From NCBI RefSeq assembly GCF_900166965.1, contig NZ_FUZI01000002.1, positions 62,001-126,000 on the forward strand: a stretch of DNA of 64,000 nt, in the 5' to 3' direction. The translations under genes were made by a program, and so were the position numbers. This DNA is from Photobacterium piscicola (GTDB lineage Bacteria; Pseudomonadota; Gammaproteobacteria; Enterobacterales; Vibrionaceae). Below the pieces are notes generated by a model that saw only the letters and a program-made list of their open reading frames with translations, did not search any database and had not been told where the DNA came from. This document shows, piece after piece, positions 39,039 to 49,306 of this stretch; position 1 is the first letter of the stretch; each line of letters opens with the position of its first letter.

Positions 39039-39845
39039 ATGTTTATACTTAAAAAAATCATATCAGCGCTACTGATGCCGCTACCCTTCCTGTTACTAGT
39101 GGGCATTATAGGTTTATGCGTGTTGTGGTTTACACGTCGAAAAAAATTAGCCTCTATCTTGATGAGTATCTCTTTAATTGGCATTTTTTTATGTTCATTC
39201 CAACCTATCACGACTGCATTGCTACGCCCATTAGAGCAAGAAAACGCCGCCTTTGTGAGTACCACCAAACCAATTAGTTATGTCATGGTCTTAGGCAGCG
39301 GCCAAGTTATCGATAAAACGTTTCCTATTACCTCAGAATTATCGCCAACAGCCATTACACGCTTAGTTGAAGGCATTCGTATCTTCCGCATGTACCCTGA
39401 TGCTAAATTAATTCTCTCTGGCTTTGGGGGCTTAGCTTCTCATGGTATTAGCCACGCACGATTAATGGCACATTTAGCTATCGCATTGGGGGTTAATAAA
39501 CGGGATATTCTGTTATTTGAATCAACAAAAGATACCAAAGAAGAAGCATTTCAAGCCGCTGATGTCGTTAAAGATAAAAATATGATTTTAGTAACATCAG
39601 CCAGCCAAATGTCACGTGCACTTTACTATTTCCATCAAGCGGGATTACACCCTATTCCAGCGCCGACAAACTTTAGAGCCAGTAATCAAATGCGTGATTT
39701 TGTTCCTGATTCAAGATTCCTTACTCAAATAGAAATTGTTGAGCATGAGCGTTTAGGGCAATTATGGCAGCGTATTACTAGCGAGCTATTAAACCCGCAA
39801 ATTGAACATCAACAAGCAGAAAAAGTAAAACCTGAGACATTATAA
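39039..39845 (+). CDS. elyC: Envelope biogenesis factor ElyC (YcbC), DUF218
   Basis: ElyC is an inner-membrane protein that affects peptidoglycan assembly and undecaprenyl-phosphate lipid supply in E. coli. The 268 residues have two N-terminal membrane helices (about 10-60) and a periplasmic DUF218 domain with VMVLGSGQV near 85, SGFGGLASHGISHA near 130 and SAS QMSRA-type motif near 187. Divergence from cmoM repeats the E. coli arrangement. A terminator follows. Confidence 0.93.
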   Translation: MFILKKIISALLMPLPFLLLVGIIGLCVLWFTRRKKLASILMSISLIGIFLCSFQPITTALLRPLEQENAAFVSTTKPISYVMVLGSGQVIDKTFPITSELSPTAITRLVEGIRIFRMYPDAKLILSGFGGLASHGISHARLMAHLAIALGVNKRDILLFESTKDTKEEAFQAADVVKDKNMILVTSASQMSRALYYFHQAGLHPIPAPTNFRASNQMRDFVPDSRFLTQIEIVEHERLGQLWQRITSELLNPQIEHQQAEKVKPETL

Positions 39846-39881
39846 GATTTCCAATGTCATGTTTTAGTTAATTATTTTAAG

Positions 39882-39915
39882 GCCAGTTGCGATATGATAC
39901 GCACTGGCTTTTTTT
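39882..39915 (+). terminator. elyC terminator
   Basis: GCCAGT-t-GCG / CGC-ACTGGC hairpin with one bulge, followed by seven T. Confidence 0.85.
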
Positions 39916-40059
39916 AAACTTTAACAGCAGTTTGCATAACTATTAAGATCATACAATTTTAAAATTTCTTTTTATCGTATTATTTCACTTTAATCTCAGC
40001 ATGCTTTACTGTATTTCATGATAAAATAATGGCTTACTACTTAAGAAAGAATTAAATTC

Positions 40060-40296
40060 ATGAAACTTTTAATCCGTAACCTTTCTCGCAGCACAACTGA
40101 AGTTCAAATTCACAAAATGTTTGAAGAATTTGGTAAAATTAGTGCTTGTAACCTTGTATTAGACGACAAAACAGGCAAATCAAAAGGATTTGCATTTGTT
40201 GAAATGGCTGATGATGAACAAGCAACTCGCGCAATGAAAGCTCTTCATGAAATGATGGTTGATAAAAGCCGTATCCGTGTAAAAATTGCCGAATAA
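40060..40296 (+). CDS. RRM-type RNA-binding protein
   Basis: The 78 residues are a single RNA recognition motif with RNP2 (LLIRNL, residues 3-8) and RNP1 (KGFAFVEM, about 46-53). Such one-domain bacterial RRM proteins are often cold-induced; the RNA targets here are unknown. AAAGAA lies before the ATG. The gene stands alone between terminators, in the slot where E. coli has other genes between elyC and kdsB. Confidence 0.93.
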   Translation: MKLLIRNLSRSTTEVQIHKMFEEFGKISACNLVLDDKTGKSKGFAFVEMADDEQATRAMKALHEMMVDKSRIRVKIAE

Positions 40297-40318
40297 TTAC
40301 AGCAATTAATTTACCCAT

Positions 40319-40350
40319 AAAAAAACCGAGTAAGTAATACTCGGTTTTTT
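40319..40350. terminator. Bidirectional terminator, RRM gene / kdsB
   Basis: CCGAGTA-AGTAA-TACTCGG flanked by A and T runs, lying between the convergent gene ends. Confidence 0.9.
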
Positions 40351-40385
40351 ATTATTGAGATAACGGATATCAACTCGCTGTTTTG

Positions 40386-41132
40386 TTAACTAACTAACTG
40401 CCGTACTTTTTCCAAATCATCTAAGGTATCAACCCCTGCTGGTGGCGCATCAATAGCAACATCAACATGAATTTTCTCACCATACCAAAGCACACGAAGT
40501 TGCTCTAATGATTCGATTTGCTCCAGCGGACTTGGTTGCCAATTAATATAAGTATTAATAAACCCAGCCCGGTAAGCATAAATCCCAATATGGCGCAGTA
40601 AATTATGATGCACAATACGCGGTTGCTGAGCAAAATTATCCCGATCCCAAGGAATGGCGGCACGGCTAAAATACAATGCGTAGCCGTCTTTATCAGTAAC
40701 CACTTTTACAGCGTTAGGATTAAAAATTTCATCATGATGATCAATCTCTACCGCTAATGTTGCCATCGGTGCATTAAAATGCGCAATATTATCGGCAACT
40801 TGACGAATAATTGTATCAGGGATAAGCGGCTCATCACCTTGAACATTCACCACGATATGATCATCAGCAAGTTGATATTTCTCAACCACTTCAGCCAAAC
40901 GTTCAGTACCTGATTGATGATCAGTGCGAGTTAAACACACCTCACCACCAAAACCTTGTACCACATCGACAATACGCTGATCATCAGTTGCAACAATAAC
41001 TTGATCTGCACCAGATTTACATGCTTGTTCGTAAACCCATTGCACCATTGGTTTACCTGCAATATCAGCTAACGGTTTACCCGGTAAACGGGTTGATTGA
41101 TAACGTGCAGGAATAATAACAGTAAAGGCCAT
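40386..41132 (-). CDS. kdsB: CMP-KDO synthetase
   Basis: 3-Deoxy-manno-octulosonate cytidylyltransferase activates KDO for LPS inner-core synthesis. The 248 residues match the E. coli length; landmarks are [15 protein letters not shown] at residues 7-21, [11 protein letters not shown] near 97, and [12 protein letters not shown] near 157. Its ATG overlaps the ycaR stop in TAATG. It is last of the run msbA-lpxK-ycaR-kdsB. Confidence 0.96.
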   Translation of the reverse strand: MAFTVIIPARYQSTRLPGKPLADIAGKPMVQWVYEQACKSGADQVIVATDDQRIVDVVQGFGGEVCLTRTDHQSGTERLAEVVEKYQLADDHIVVNVQGDEPLIPDTIIRQVADNIAHFNAPMATLAVEIDHHDEIFNPNAVKVVTDKDGYALYFSRAAIPWDRDNFAQQPRIVHHNLLRHIGIYAYRAGFINTYINWQPSPLEQIESLEQLRVLWYGEKIHVDVAIDAPPAGVDTLDDLEKVRQLVS

Positions 41133-41311
41133 TACTTAACCTCGTCAGAACTTAATGTACGCGCTTCTGAATCAAGTAGGACTGGAATACCGTCATCGAT
41201 AGGATAAGCAAGACGATCAAACTTACACACTAATTCATTCTTTTCTTTATCGAAATTTAATTTGCCTTTACATACAGGGCAAGCAACAATTTCAAGCAGA
41301 CGGTGATCCAT
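41132..41311 (-). CDS. ycaR: YcaR, Trm112-family small protein
   Basis: The minus strand from ATG 41311 encodes 59 residues beginning [18 protein letters not shown] and containing [13 protein letters not shown], the Trm112/UPF0434 pattern. The usual zinc-binding cysteines of the family are partly present (CPVC, later one Cys). The role in bacteria is unclear. The gene overlaps lpxK upstream by 20 bases and kdsB downstream by one, as in enterics. Confidence 0.92.
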   Translation of the reverse strand: MDHRLLEIVACPVCKGKLNFDKEKNELVCKFDRLAYPIDDGIPVLLDSEARTLSSDEVK

Positions 41312-42326
41312 ACTTTTCCTTAACCTCTATAATCTGTTTAATGATAGCTGATGCTTGTGGCTCAGAGATAACCGCATCGACAGGCAGATACCACCAATTA
41401 TCCTCAGCAAATGGGTAACATTTTACCGCATCTTTTTCAGTCATCACTAAATGTTGCCCTTGTTGGGCTAAACTTAATAATGTTTGATGAGTAAAGGGTT
41501 GATGATCAGCAAAAGGCTGGCATGCAACAGGCTTTACTCCTAACGCATTCAATGTTGCAAAAAATCGTGGTGGATGACCAATCCCCGCCATTGCAACGAC
41601 AGATGATAAAGACGAGGCATCACAACGCGCGCCTGTTTTAACGTTAATCAACGCTGACGGAGCTAAGTACATTGTCGCTTCATTGGCATCAGCAACACCA
41701 CCATTACAAATCAAAAAATCAACTTGATTTAAACGCTGGCACGATTCTCGTAATGGACCTAGTGGCAATAAGTGTTGATTACCAAATCGACGTTGACCAT
41801 CAATGACAACCAACTCTATATCACGTGCAAGAGCATAATGTTGTAATCCATCATCAGTAATAATGATATCAACATCATGCTCTAATAGTAACTTTACCGC
41901 ATCACTTCGAACGGGAGCAACCGCAACGGGTACTCCCGTTCGACGACGAATTAAAACCGGCTCATCCCCAGCAATATCCGTGTTAGTATCACTCTCAACA
42001 AAATATGGATAATACGGTGCTTTGCCACCATAACCACGTGAAACAACACCTGGTTTTAATCCTTGAGCCAAAAGTTGTTCCACCAACCAGACCACTACCG
42101 GTGTTTTGCCATTACCACCAGCGGTGATATTACCAACAATAACCACCGGTACTGGCGCTCGATATGCCATTTTCTTGCCTGTTGTATATTGATTCCGTTT
42201 TCGACGGCTTAATACACCAAACAATTGACTGAGTGGCCACAATAATGGCCACAACAGATAATAAGCAATGCGAGTTTTACCTTTTAATGCTGATTGGTAC
42301 CACATAGCTTCAATGAAAGCAGCCAC
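41292..42326 (-). CDS. lpxK: Tetraacyldisaccharide 4'-kinase
   Basis: LpxK phosphorylates the 4' position of the lipid A disaccharide. After an N-terminal membrane-associated segment ([14 protein letters not shown]) come the P-loop region [20 protein letters not shown] near residue 65, GVVSRGYGG, and [16 protein letters not shown] near 165. I accept GTG 42326, four bases after the msbA stop, with GGTGAT as ribosome binding site; ATG 42305 would cut seven residues. The total of 344 is near the usual 330. Confidence 0.94.
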   Translation of the reverse strand: MAAFIEAMWYQSALKGKTRIAYYLLWPLLWPLSQLFGVLSRRKRNQYTTGKKMAYRAPVPVVIVGNITAGGNGKTPVVVWLVEQLLAQGLKPGVVSRGYGGKAPYYPYFVESDTNTDIAGDEPVLIRRRTGVPVAVAPVRSDAVKLLLEHDVDIIITDDGLQHYALARDIELVVIDGQRRFGNQHLLPLGPLRESCQRLNQVDFLICNGGVADANEATMYLAPSALINVKTGARCDASSLSSVVAMAGIGHPPRFFATLNALGVKPVACQPFADHQPFTHQTLLSLAQQGQHLVMTEKDAVKCYPFAEDNWWYLPVDAVISEPQASAIIKQIIEVKEKYGSPSA

Positions 42327-42328
42327 AA

Positions 42329-44086
42329 TTAATCACCAAATTGAATACGATGAAGTTGCGCGTAAGCACCATTAAGACGAATTAACTCACCATGCGTACC
42401 ACGTTCAATAATTTCACCATCATCGACAACTAAAATTTGATCAGCATTTTCGATTGTAGATAAACGGTGAGCAATGACTAACACAGTGCGATCTTTTTGT
42501 AATTCATCAAGTGCGCGTTGAATCGCACGCTCAGATTCAGTATCTAACGCTGATGTTGCTTCATCGAGCACTAATACTGGCGCATTACGTAATAATGCAC
42601 GAGCGATAGCCAGACGCTGACGTTGACCACCTGATAAGCTCACACCATTTTCACCAATAACGGTATCTAACCCGTGCTCCATATCTTTAATAAAGTCCAT
42701 CGCATAAGCAAGCTCTGCTACTCGTTCAATATCAGCACGAGTAAACATATCGCCACTTGCATAAGCGATATTATTGGCAATGGTATCATTAAACAAATGC
42801 ACATTTTGTGAGACTACAGCAACCTGAGAACGTAGGTTTGATAAGGTATAATCTTGAATTTCAACATTATCTAAACGCAAGTCTCCTGAGTCAATATCAT
42901 AGAAACGTGTAAGTAAATTGGCAATGGTACTTTTACCTGAACCTGAACGTCCCACAAGCGCTACCGTTTTACCTGCTGGCAGTTCAAAACTGACATTACG
43001 CAGCGCTGGCGTGTCTTTAGTTGGGTAAGTAAAGGTCACATCTTTGACTGATACATCACCTCTAACACGCTCAACTTCATGCTTACCATTATCTTTTTCA
43101 GTTTCTAAATCCATCAAATCAAACAGTGTATGACATGCTGCCATACCACGTTGGAATTGAGATGTAACACTGGTCAAAGATTTAAGTGGACGCATTAAAC
43201 CAAACATTGCACCAAATACGACTGCAAATGTACCTGGTGTTAATGAATCACGTAATGATGGCGTATTAGCAAGAATCAACACCACAACCAATGCTGAAGA
43301 AGCAATAAGTTGGATAATCGGGTTCGCTATCGCCTGTGCAGAAACCAATTTCATGGTTTGGCGACGCATTAAATTACTTACTTCATCAAAACGTTGCTTC
43401 TCAACACCTTGACCACCGTAACTTAATACAACTTTATGGCCTTTTAGCATTTGCTCTGCAGATGAGGTCACTGAACCCATTGCATCTTGCATACTACGTG
43501 AGATTTTACGGAATCGTTTTGAAACAACACTAATGCTAATAGCAACAACAGGGGCGATAACAATCAAAATAGCCGATAGCTGCCAACTATTCCAAAACAT
43601 CAATACCATTAAGCCAATGATCGATGCCCCTTCACGAACAATGCTCACCAAAGCACTACTGGTCGCAGAAGCAACTTGTTCAGAGTCATAAGTAATACGT
43701 GACAATAGTGCCCCAGAAGCTTCTTTATCAAAGAATGCAACGGGCATTTTCATAAAATGTTGAAATAACTGCCGACGAAGGTTCATGACGACATTGCCTG
43801 ATACCCACGATAAACAGTAGGTTGATACAAAGCCGCTCGCACCACGCATGATCATTAAGCCAACAAGATAGATAGGCATCATGGCAAGAAAACCCGAATC
43901 CATACTATCAAACCCGCCAAAACTTTTATCAAGTAGCGGTTTAATCATCGACAACATCAAGGTATCACCAGCCGCATTTATGATCAGCGCAATAACCGCG
44001 ACAATAATGCCCGCTTTATAGATCTTGATATAAGGCCACAGTCTTTTATAAGTATCTTTGGTTGATTTTTCTGTTAATTGCGTCAT
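42329..44086 (-). CDS. msbA: Lipid A flippase MsbA
   Basis: MsbA is the ABC exporter that flips lipid A core across the inner membrane. ATG 44086 ([11 protein letters not shown]) is preferred to the in-frame TTG nine bases upstream; it gives 585 residues against 582 in E. coli. The six-helix membrane domain occupies about 1-320. The ATPase domain shows Walker [10 protein letters not shown] near 380, signature [16 protein letters not shown] near 480, and Walker [13 protein letters not shown]. lpxK follows directly. Confidence 0.95.
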   Translation of the reverse strand: MTQLTEKSTKDTYKRLWPYIKIYKAGIIVAVIALIINAAGDTLMLSMIKPLLDKSFGGFDSMDSGFLAMMPIYLVGLMIMRGASGFVSTYCLSWVSGNVVMNLRRQLFQHFMKMPVAFFDKEASGALLSRITYDSEQVASATSSALVSIVREGASIIGLMVLMFWNSWQLSAILIVIAPVVAISISVVSKRFRKISRSMQDAMGSVTSSAEQMLKGHKVVLSYGGQGVEKQRFDEVSNLMRRQTMKLVSAQAIANPIIQLIASSALVVVLILANTPSLRDSLTPGTFAVVFGAMFGLMRPLKSLTSVTSQFQRGMAACHTLFDLMDLETEKDNGKHEVERVRGDVSVKDVTFTYPTKDTPALRNVSFELPAGKTVALVGRSGSGKSTIANLLTRFYDIDSGDLRLDNVEIQDYTLSNLRSQVAVVSQNVHLFNDTIANNIAYASGDMFTRADIERVAELAYAMDFIKDMEHGLDTVIGENGVSLSGGQRQRLAIARALLRNAPVLVLDEATSALDTESERAIQRALDELQKDRTVLVIAHRLSTIENADQILVVDDGEIIERGTHGELIRLNGAYAQLHRIQFGD

Positions 44087-44226
44087 GAATGCCAATTTTG
44101 ATAAAATACAATCTCTCTATTCTACCCTTAACATTGCTATCAACCAAATTTGTCCACAATCCTTTTTTCTTAAACCACGTTTTATGCTCATAAAAACAAC
44201 ATCAATAATCATTAATCAGGCGTTTT

Positions 44227-46530
44227 TTATTTTAAGGCTAGCCACTGCGGTCGATACCAGGCCTGAGAATAATGATAACGTTGTTGTTTTATTTGGTAGT
44301 TATTCTGATGAATAGTGATCGTGACTTGACCACTATCTTGGGTACTGATCCAATCAATATTATTGGCTTGGTAGCGCCGCTTAACCGCAGCAGATGGTAA
44401 GCCCCATGGATTAAAATATCCAATCGATACTATCGCGACCGAAGGTTGAATATTATCCAGTAATGTTTGTGTTGATGAGGTACTACTACCATGGTGTGGT
44501 ACGACAATAATATCGGCTTGCTCTGTCTGTGCTTGCGTCAACATCACTAACTCAGATTTGGCATCTATATCCCCAGTTAATAATACGCGCGGCCCCTTCC
44601 CGCCTAATGCTTGAACATGAATAACACAAGAATCTGAATTTGTGGCTCGAATCGCGGTTGTTGGTGGCCATTTAACCGTAAACTCAAGCCCCTGCCATTG
44701 CCATTTTTGCCCCATAACACAAGTTGAAAAGCCATCTCGTTGATCGCTACTGTATTTTTTCAGAGGTTGATAACGCTGTATAAGATAATCACTGCCGCCA
44801 GCATGATCATTATCAGAATGACTTAAAACAAGCCCATCAACAGCTGATATTCCTTTATAGGCTAATATTGGCTCAATGACTGACTGAGCAATACTTTTTT
44901 CATCCCAAGCATTACCAGTATCATAAATAAATACTCGCTGTTGTTTCTCTATTAAAATAGCTAATCCGTGCCCAACATCTAATACTGTTATCGTCCACAT
45001 TGGTGAGCTGTGATTATTATGGTGTTGCTTCCACCACCAACTGAGAACAATAAAAATAATACTCATGTACAACCAGCGGAAATACACTAAAGGTAATAAA
45101 GGCCATACAACCGTTATTACCGTAATAATGACCAATAATGGTGTAATTGATGCAGGTAACATCATCCATGCTCCATTACTCCACGCTGCAATATGTAAAA
45201 CAGGCATTAATGAAACATCAGCCAGTCCCCAAAATAATGCAGACAACCCTGGCCACCATACTGTTATAACGCCAATCAAGACTAACGGCACCGTTATCAC
45301 ACTAAGCCAAGGTACCGCCATTAAATTAGTCAATGGTGCAGCTAGAGAGACGCCACCAAACCACCACCACTGCATGGGTAACATTAATAACAGGAGATAC
45401 CCTTGTACTTTACACAACTGCTTTAAGTGCTGATACCACCGCTGCTGCCAAGGTAAATCGGCTAATGCTGGTGAATTACCAATAATAACCATCATTAAAA
45501 AGATAATAACTGCACCAAACGATAACCAGAAACCTGCGCTGTAACTAACAAAAGGATCCCATAGCAAACACAAACTTAATGTTGCTAATAAAATTTGCCA
45601 AGGTCGCCAATTAATTGCAGTAATACGCAGAACACCAACGATTAAACACATTAATAACGCACGAATAGTCGGCAGGCTAAACCCTGCAAGCCATGCATAT
45701 CCAAAGGCAAATAACAGCCCACAAAGCAAAGGTAGCCATGACCAATAACCCGTTTGTGGTAAGCATAACCGCAATAAGTAACCAAACCACCATCCGATCA
45801 GCATCGCCAACCCAATATGTAACCCTGAAATCGCTAATAAATGCGCCAGCCCACTGTCACGTAAATCTATCCAGTCCTGCGCCTCTAACCCCTCCCTTAA
45901 TCCAAAGGTTAGAGCGGTTAAATAACTTTGATGGCGAGTGTTTTTTAATAATGGAGTAACGCTATCTAACCATTGCTGACGTAAAGATATCGAAGAGGAT
46001 AATCGTGTCGGTAAAAGCTTCCCCCCAATAACAACAGCACGACCATGAATACTGCGGCTTAATGCATATTGTTCACGATCAAAACCGGCTTGGTTAACAC
46101 GTCCAACAATACGGCTCAACCTAACAGGTAAACGCCATATTTGTCCTTGCTTTAATCTTGGCGCATCTTTCCAAAACACCATTAACTGTAATGGAGAGAC
46201 AAAATCAACATTGGCAGAATGTAAATTCAGTACTTTTACCTCAAAATACTCAGAGGGTATATTTTCATTAAAAAGCGTACTAATGCTTACATCTATGGTA
46301 ACATTAGTACTGTTTATTGGAATGTTATCAATATTGTTAATATATTGATTAGCATCAAAAACAACCCAGAATATAGCAAGTGAAAAGCAAATAAAAATAA
46401 GACTTCGATACACAATGAACAATATAGCGCCGATGACTATTATTAATAGTAAAAACCAATACGGTGGTAAGGCGTTAAAAAAATGTAACGATAGATAACC
46501 GCTTATGCTTGCTATAAATATTTGAACCAT
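44227..46530 (-). CDS. comEC: DNA uptake channel protein ComEC/Rec2
   Basis: ComEC is thought to form the inner-membrane channel for single-stranded DNA in natural transformation. The 767 residues contain an N-terminal OB-like DUF4131 region after two helices, a Competence domain of many membrane helices (about 220-490, with LAISGLHIGLAMLIG near 230), and a C-terminal metallo-beta-lactamase domain (about 515-760) with LDVGHGLAILIE and LSHSDNDHAGGSDYL. AAGG five bases before the ATG supports the start. It lies upstream of msbA, as in Vibrio and enterics, with a 140-base gap. Confidence 0.94.
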   Translation of the reverse strand: MVQIFIASISGYLSLHFFNALPPYWFLLLIIVIGAILFIVYRSLIFICFSLAIFWVVFDANQYINNIDNIPINSTNVTIDVSISTLFNENIPSEYFEVKVLNLHSANVDFVSPLQLMVFWKDAPRLKQGQIWRLPVRLSRIVGRVNQAGFDREQYALSRSIHGRAVVIGGKLLPTRLSSSISLRQQWLDSVTPLLKNTRHQSYLTALTFGLREGLEAQDWIDLRDSGLAHLLAISGLHIGLAMLIGWWFGYLLRLCLPQTGYWSWLPLLCGLLFAFGYAWLAGFSLPTIRALLMCLIVGVLRITAINWRPWQILLATLSLCLLWDPFVSYSAGFWLSFGAVIIFLMMVIIGNSPALADLPWQQRWYQHLKQLCKVQGYLLLLMLPMQWWWFGGVSLAAPLTNLMAVPWLSVITVPLVLIGVITVWWPGLSALFWGLADVSLMPVLHIAAWSNGAWMMLPASITPLLVIITVITVVWPLLPLVYFRWLYMSIIFIVLSWWWKQHHNNHSSPMWTITVLDVGHGLAILIEKQQRVFIYDTGNAWDEKSIAQSVIEPILAYKGISAVDGLVLSHSDNDHAGGSDYLIQRYQPLKKYSSDQRDGFSTCVMGQKWQWQGLEFTVKWPPTTAIRATNSDSCVIHVQALGGKGPRVLLTGDIDAKSELVMLTQAQTEQADIIVVPHHGSSTSSTQTLLDNIQPSVAIVSIGYFNPWGLPSAAVKRRYQANNIDWISTQDSGQVTITIHQNNYQIKQQRYHYSQAWYRPQWLALK

Positions 46531-46559
46531 ATGGCCTTAGCCAGTCAAAAAAAATTATT

Positions 46560-47084
46560 ATGCCAAGACATTTCATTAAAAAATTTCTGCCTAGCCATGA
46601 AGTGATTAAACGCCAAAAAGCGTTAAAGATATTCGGGAATCTACTTTATAACCCAAATCTATGGTGCTTAAACCGTCGTTCAGCATCTGGCGCATTTGCT
46701 GTCGGATTATTTATGGCTTTCGTTCCTCTTCCTAGTCAAATGTTAATGGCGGCGGGTCTCGCTATTATGTTTGGTGTTAATTTACCGTTATCCGTTGCAC
46801 TAGTCTGGGTCAGTAACCCGGTAACAATGCCAGTACTCTTCTATGGCGCTTACAAGCTAGGTGCTTGGGTATTGCATAGCCCTGATGTTGGCTTTCATTT
46901 TGAATTAACATGGGATTTCCTATTAAATCAAATGAGTCAAATTGGTCCCCCATTCTTATTGGGATGCTTTATTTGTAGTGTATTAAGTGCATCCATCGGC
47001 TATTTCGGTATTCGATGGCTATGGCGCTATTCAGTCGTACGCAGTTGGAATAAACGTAAATTCCGAATTCCTAAAACACGCTAA
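46560..47084 (+). CDS. DUF2062 membrane protein
   Basis: The 174 residues match the DUF2062 family: a basic N-terminus, then SGAFAVGLFMAFVPLPSQM (about 40-58), VSNPVTMPVLFYGAYKLG (about 85-102) and a final helix pair. The family is common in proteobacteria and has no firm function. The gene is divergent from comEC, with only 29 bases between starts. Confidence 0.85.
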   Translation: MPRHFIKKFLPSHEVIKRQKALKIFGNLLYNPNLWCLNRRSASGAFAVGLFMAFVPLPSQMLMAAGLAIMFGVNLPLSVALVWVSNPVTMPVLFYGAYKLGAWVLHSPDVGFHFELTWDFLLNQMSQIGPPFLLGCFICSVLSASIGYFGIRWLWRYSVVRSWNKRKFRIPKTR

Positions 47085-47099
47085 CCATTACTTTGTTAT

Positions 47100-47136
47100 A
47101 ACAATAAAACTTCATGCTTATGGAGTTTTATTGTTA
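47100..47136 (+). terminator. Terminator-like hairpin after the DUF2062 gene
   Basis: AACAATAAAACT / AGTTTTATTGTT, an AT-rich 12-bp stem with a short loop and no long T run. Confidence 0.5.
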
Positions 47137-47386
47137 ACTGCCATTTTTTTGAGACTCTCCCTCCATTATTTTCCCTTTTTCATGCGCTTTTTCTTATGAT
47201 TATTCGATCTAACCCGCATTTATTTTTCCTATAACCGCAGCAAAAACTTATATTGCTAATTAGTTGCATTTAATACCTAGTAATTATTATTGTTCAGACT
47301 ACTATTTAAAAATAGAATAGAGCCTTAAATAGCAGTAACTTATTGCCAGCTAATAAGCATTAATATTTTGAATAAAGGGAAATGAA

Positions 47387-47944
47387 ATGGAAAATCCAGT
47401 AAAGAATTTACTCACAAAAGGTTGGAAGTGGTTTGTTGTCGTTGGTGTTATTGTTGCTTTAGCCGGTATTTTTGCAATTAGCTTACCTGTCGCCGCAGGC
47501 ATGACAATTACAACTATTATTGGCGTGATCTTCTTAGTCATCGGTTTAGTACAGGTTTATCACACCTTTAGTATTCCACAATGGAAAACTAAAATTTGGT
47601 ATGTCATCAGTGCTCTCTTTTACCTTCTTGGCGGCTTATTCATTTTAGGGCAACCATTCATTGGCTTAGTTACCATTACCGTGCTTATGATTGCCACTAT
47701 GGTATTTAATGGTATTACACGAATGATGTTTGGTTTTAGCAGCAGAGAGCACCTTGCTGGCTGGCGTTGGATTGTTTTCAGTGGTTTATTATCAACAATC
47801 ATTGGTATCTATTTCTTTAATTTAATGCACAATCCTCAATTCTCAATGTCACTATTGGGCATTTTTGTTGGTGTCTCTTTAATATTTGAAGGTATCAGCT
47901 TTATTTTCATTGGCTCACAAATGAAAAAAGCCCTAATCAAATAA
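47387..47944 (+). CDS. HdeD-family membrane protein
   Basis: The 185 residues form six hydrophobic helices in three pairs, the DUF308/HdeD pattern (VVVGVIVALAGIFAISLP at about 18-35, YVISALFYLLGGLFILGQP near 70). E. coli HdeD is linked to acid resistance at high cell density; whether this holds here is unknown. The 302-base region before it shows only the hairpin at 47100-47136 and no other gene. A terminator follows. Confidence 0.85.
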   Translation: MENPVKNLLTKGWKWFVVVGVIVALAGIFAISLPVAAGMTITTIIGVIFLVIGLVQVYHTFSIPQWKTKIWYVISALFYLLGGLFILGQPFIGLVTITVLMIATMVFNGITRMMFGFSSREHLAGWRWIVFSGLLSTIIGIYFFNLMHNPQFSMSLLGIFVGVSLIFEGISFIFIGSQMKKALIK

Positions 47945-47970
47945 ATACATTGAATAAACAATAACGATTA

Positions 47971-48000
47971 AAGCTTCAGCTAACCACTGAAGCTTTTTTT
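47971..48000 (+). terminator. Terminator after the HdeD-like gene
   Basis: AAGCTTCAG-CTAACCA-CTGAAGCTT followed by a run of T. Confidence 0.9.
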
Positions 48001-48121
48001 ATAAAAAGCACTCCACAGAAACATAGCCCACCATTATTTCATAACAATTTCTTATAAAAACATTGCCTTTGGTTATAATTTTGAGTAAAAGTGTGTTTTT
48101 GATACTTGAGCGATATTGTTG

Positions 48122-48544
48122 ATGAGTTACTTCACTCTCTTTAGCTTGCTACTAAATACATTGCTAGTAAGCGCAACAAGTTCGGCTGAGCCTATTGCAT
48201 GGTCTCAATATGCTTTACATCCAGCTTCAGTCTTTAACGCTACCAATCATCAAGAAAACTGGAACGATAATGTCATTATTTTATCGAGCAATAGCCATAA
48301 AACACGACAGTTATCAAAAACAGAAAAAAAGAATTTTGTTCCTGCACTGCATTGTGACCACAATGTCATTCGACAACCACATCAAATAACAAGTCATTGT
48401 TTTAAGCATCAACGGTATCCACATCTTGTTCTTGCTAACTTTCAATACCGTTTTACTCACAGTCGTAGGCAGTTAATGTTACTCAATGACCACGACATTT
48501 ACTTTAATTATGACTCTGACTACAAGGACTACATAGATGCTTGA
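48122..48544 (+). CDS. His-rich secreted hypothetical protein
   Basis: The roughly 140 residues begin with a typical Sec signal peptide (SYFTLFSLLLNTLLVSATSSA) and then a soluble region with about a dozen His residues and two Cys, in motifs such as LHCDH and SHCFKHQ. I do not recognise the family. ATG 48122 is preferred to TTG 48116. Its stop overlaps the start of the DedA gene by eight bases, so the two are translationally coupled. His and Cys content could mean periplasmic metal binding, which is inference only. Confidence 0.65.
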   Translation: MSYFTLFSLLLNTLLVSATSSAEPIAWSQYALHPASVFNATNHQENWNDNVIILSSNSHKTRQLSKTEKKNFVPALHCDHNVIRQPHQITSHCFKHQRYPHLVLANFQYRFTHSRRQLMLLNDHDIYFNYDSDYKDYIDA

Positions 48545-49202
48545 TTCATTTGTATCTATTTTTTCAGCGCTATGGCATCAAGATTTTGCAGCATTACAAA
48601 ACCCTGAAAGTATTGTAATGATCTATTTTTGTGTCACTTTTGTTATTTGGCTGGAAAGTGCATTTTTACCCGCAGCCCCACTCCCTTGCGACAGCATTGT
48701 TATTTTAGCTGGCACATTAGGTGCAATGGGGATCATTGATTTTAAATTGATCGTATTTTTGTTAATTATGGCGGCGGCTATTGGTAGTTGGCTCGCTTAT
48801 TTACAAGGCCGCTGGCTTGATCATTTACCAAAAGTAAAACGATGGGTAGATATGGTACCGCCTCATCGAATGGACACTGTTGATAAATTACTTATTCGAC
48901 ATGGGATTGTGGCTTTATTTACAGCGCGCTTTATTCCTGTCGTACGTCCACTATTACCATTGGTGATGGGATTTAGAATTAAGAATCAAGCCCACTTCTT
49001 CCGCTTTGCCTGGTTAAGTGCTACAGCTTGGATACTCTTACTCACAGGCTTAGGGTATTTATTGACGTTATTACCAGAGAATATTGCTCGAGTAACAACC
49101 ATGATATTAATGGTGGCACCGTTTGTTACCTTAGGTATTGCCATCATTAGTTTATTGAGTAGTTGGCTAATTAAGCGTATTAAAAACAATAATATCGCTT
49201 AA
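48537..49202 (+). CDS. DedA-family membrane protein
   Basis: The 221 residues match the DedA/SNARE-associated (VTT) family, whose members include polyprenyl-phosphate and phospholipid flippases. Landmarks are FLPAAPLPCDSIVILAG near 40, GSWLAYLQGRWLD near 83 and ARFIPVVRPLLPLVMG near 128, the family's Arg-Pro motif. About five membrane segments are visible. It follows the His-rich secreted protein and ends at a terminator. Confidence 0.88.
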   Translation: MLDSFVSIFSALWHQDFAALQNPESIVMIYFCVTFVIWLESAFLPAAPLPCDSIVILAGTLGAMGIIDFKLIVFLLIMAAAIGSWLAYLQGRWLDHLPKVKRWVDMVPPHRMDTVDKLLIRHGIVALFTARFIPVVRPLLPLVMGFRIKNQAHFFRFAWLSATAWILLLTGLGYLLTLLPENIARVTTMILMVAPFVTLGIAIISLLSSWLIKRIKNNNIA

Positions 49203-49253
49203 CCTCTGTTTTCAACATTACGTTACAGAATCGATTTACAAATCAATAACTAT

Positions 49254-49283
49254 AAAAAAACCCGCTTAATCAGCGGGTTTTTT
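49254..49283. terminator. Bidirectional terminator, DedA / outer-membrane barrel genes
   Basis: AAAAAACCCGCT-TAATC-AGCGGGTTTTTT between convergent gene ends. Confidence 0.92.
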
Positions 49284-49306
49284 ATTATCTGTATACGGGC
49301 TTAAAC

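Noticed and set aside
46987..47199. 70-codon frame overlapping the end of the DUF2062 gene
   Set aside because: It reads through the DUF2062 coding end in another frame and through its terminator-like hairpin.
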